Part shown: positions 62,521 to 64,000 of the stretch, one piece after another
How the letters are laid out: each line of letters opens with the position of its first letter
Position numbering within the stretch: the stretch's first letter is position 1
DNA from: Blastocatellia bacterium
Lineage (GTDB): Bacteria; Acidobacteriota; Blastocatellia; Chloracidobacteriales; JADJPF01
Length of the DNA: 64,000 bases
Direction: 5' to 3'
Assembly: GCA_016713405.1 (NCBI GenBank)
Contig: JADJPF010000004.1
Span: 186,001 to 250,000 of the forward strand
Position numbers and translations under genes: made by a program
Notes under the pieces: model-generated
The model's input: only the letters and a program-made list of their open reading frames with translations
What the model was told of the DNA's origin: nothing
Databases searched by the model: none

Positions 62521-63141
62521 TTATGCTTCGGTAATTTCTTTGATTTGTACTCGTCCGCGTAAATGATTAGTTAATTGCTCAGATATGTTAGCTTGCTCTA
62601 CGGCTAATAACTTTATGCTTATTACTAGACCTTTAGCAGTATATTCCGTACCTACAATAGTTAACTCAGAATGATTCTCTATAAAATAATAAAGGCTATT
62701 TTGCTCACTAAAAGCAACTTCTACTGCTATAACTATAGTAGGTTGAATTAATACACTTTGAGCCGCTTTTAGTACTGCTGATGCTCCACCTCCATAAGCC
62801 CGAACTAACCCGCCAGCACCTAGTTTTGTCCCACCATAATAACGAGTTACTACTACGCAAACTTGCTCTAAATTTGAGCCTAGAATTGCTTGTAAAATTG
62901 GTTGTCCGGCTGTCCCAGCAGGCTCTCCATCGTCGTTAAATCTATATTCATTAGGTGAAATTCTATAAGCCCAACAATTATGTGTTGCATCCAGGTGTTT
63001 TAACTTAATAGATTGTATATAACTCATTGCTTCTACTGCCGAAGTAACACGCTCACAACGAGAAATAAATGTTGATCCCTTAATACTAGTAGTAACCTCA
63101 GAACTACTAGCAATAGTGAAATATTCACGATTTGTTGACAA
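62521..63141 (-). CDS. YigZ/IMPACT-family protein
   Basis: The 206-aa protein has the family core: KGSTFISRCERVTSAVEAMS, HNCWAYRI, DDGEPAGTAGQPIL and VVTRYYGGTKLGAGGLVRAYG. A short C-terminal ferredoxin-like domain follows. The family binds RNA or ribosomes in some members, and in eukaryotes IMPACT modulates translation; the bacterial role is not settled. It converges with the PilZ gene, 13 bp apart, and diverges from the DUF4384-like lipoprotein. Confidence 0.92.
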   Translation of the reverse strand: MSTNREYFTIASSSEVTTSIKGSTFISRCERVTSAVEAMSYIQSIKLKHLDATHNCWAYRISPNEYRFNDDGEPAGTAGQPILQAILGSNLEQVCVVVTRYYGGTKLGAGGLVRAYGGGASAVLKAAQSVLIQPTIVIAVEVAFSEQNSLYYFIENHSELTIVGTEYTAKGLVISIKLLAVEQANISEQLTNHLRGRVQIKEITEA

Positions 63142-63246
63142 TTTGTTGCTCCAAGTTGTTTTAGACAGCCTATTATAGCTTACCTATTACAAATATATCT
63201 GCTATTGTTTTTTCTATTTTTGTTTAACTTTCAAAATGAGGTCTTT

Positions 63247-63987
63247 ATGTTGCTGGCTCCAAAACAATCAAAAAATATATCAAACTTTAGCAATTTATTA
63301 ATTTTGAGTCTTTTTATTATATTGCTATTTACTACATCTATAGCGTGTAAAAAAAATCTTTTTTCAAAAGATGCTAATGATAATAAAACTAGTGCTGTTG
63401 AGACTGATAAAAAAGTAGAAATTAGAAATTTAAGTTATAGCGTTGAATTGCAAGAGTTTATAGAAGATAAAAAACAGGATACTAAAATACTTCTACCAGG
63501 AAAAATAGCTTATAAGGATAAAGACCAAATTAGATTACGGCTAAAAGCCAATTCTGAAGGCTATATCTACTTAGTGCAAGAGACTAGCGAACTACTTGAT
63601 AAAGATCAAGGTTTAGCAAAATATGTTTGGCTATTTCCGTTAGAAAAAAAGAGAAATCTTTTAGAAGCTGATCAAGAAATCAAAATGCCTGAAGCAGATT
63701 TACAAGGTTTACAACTAGCACCAAAAGCAGGTGGAAAACTTTGGCTTGTTTTTGCAGAAAATAAATTAATGGGTTTAGAAATGATTAAAATGACTGCAAA
63801 TGACCGTAAAGACCCTGTAGTAACAGACTTAGAAACTTCCCAAGCACTAAAACAAATGCTAGAAAAATATTCTGTTGGTAAAAATGAAAAAACAAGCTTA
63901 AAAGTAGATGAAAAAAATCGGCTTTCTGAAATTGCTTCTTCAGAAGCCATAATGACTGTAGCTATAGATTTAGAGTACAAAAACTAA
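63247..63987 (+). CDS. DUF4384-like lipoprotein
   Basis: I start it at ATG 63247, with GAGGT 5-6 nt upstream; an earlier TTG at 63205 lacks a site. The 246-aa protein has a lipoprotein signal (ILSLFIILLFTTSIAC). The mature part contains RLRLKANSEGYIYLVQETSE and KLWLVFAENKL, in the pattern of DUF4384 domains, which often occur in surface or secreted proteins with caspase-like or kinase partners. It ends with a Glu/Lys-rich helix. The family assignment is tentative. The window ends 13 bp after the stop. Confidence 0.65.
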   Translation: MLLAPKQSKNISNFSNLLILSLFIILLFTTSIACKKNLFSKDANDNKTSAVETDKKVEIRNLSYSVELQEFIEDKKQDTKILLPGKIAYKDKDQIRLRLKANSEGYIYLVQETSELLDKDQGLAKYVWLFPLEKKRNLLEADQEIKMPEADLQGLQLAPKAGGKLWLVFAENKLMGLEMIKMTANDRKDPVVTDLETSQALKQMLEKYSVGKNEKTSLKVDEKNRLSEIASSEAIMTVAIDLEYKN

Positions 63988-64000
63988 GGTGACAAATGAC

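Overview
The window is 64 kb of AT-rich bacterial chromosome. It carries a Sec translocase operon, a TonB/ExbB/ExbD module, a complete chemosensory operon, a (p)ppGpp synthetase/hydrolase and a large Oar-type TonB-dependent receptor. The acidobacterial VWFA-related protein, the DUF4388 protein, the many Ser/Thr protein kinases and the carboxypeptidase-regulatory-domain receptor together suggest Acidobacteriota, probably a low-GC member of the Blastocatellia. That placement is inference from gene content, not from a marker gene. No rRNA, tRNA or CRISPR array was seen.

Layout. 1-5004 (minus): the N-terminal part of an M28 peptidase, a hypothetical, a cysteine-rich tandem-repeat lipoprotein with its own promoter and terminator, a VWA/PrcB-like protein and a small zinc-ribbon membrane protein. 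5148-9654 (plus): tgt-yajC-secD-secF, ending at a strong terminator. 10081-13595 (plus): tonB-exbB-exbD-exbD and a TPR lipoprotein. 13736-16311 (plus): RSH stringent-response enzyme and RidA, convergent with an acyl-CoA ligase. 18101-18643: Hsp20. 18778-27044 (minus): small membrane proteins, then an exopolysaccharide-type locus (flippase/glycosyltransferase fusion, asparagine synthase, heparinase-like lyase) that contains a 208-bp MITE with intact target duplication. 27190-33167 (plus): a lidless Hsp70, a Ser/Thr kinase, GmhA, a deoxyhypusine-synthase-like protein and a secreted protein. 33176-38178 (minus): sulfotransferase, small lipoprotein and membrane proteins, a PLP enzyme and endonuclease III.

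38382-48665 (plus) is the chemosensory block: DUF4388 protein, CheR, CheA, CheB, a receiver, CheX-like phosphatase, coiled-coil/GAF protein, CheY, CheW and a methyl-accepting protein whose sensor domain carries a CxxCH haem-type motif. 48720-60949 holds a left-handed beta-helix protein, an aminopeptidase P, a GT2 synthase, the TonB-dependent receptor, a VWFA/zincin fusion, a zinc-ribbon Ser/Thr kinase and a short DNA polymerase I lacking the 5'-nuclease domain. An apparent IS200/IS605 right-end remnant lies directly upstream of the polymerase. The window ends with a double-PilZ protein, a YigZ-family protein and a DUF4384-like lipoprotein.

At least eight recognisable genes (secF, exbD, flippase/GT, a kinase, cheR, a GAF protein, cheY, polA-like) are broken by one or two single-base shifts, mostly at short A/T homopolymers. 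I annotate these as whole genes with the shift noted. Uncorrected sequencing indels are the simplest explanation, but three of the breaks fall exactly on a stop codon and deserve a check. The best candidates for something unusual are the CKGKxxC repeat lipoprotein, the MITE, the flippase-GT and VWFA-zincin fusions, the lidless Hsp70/kinase pair and the solitary IS605-like end.
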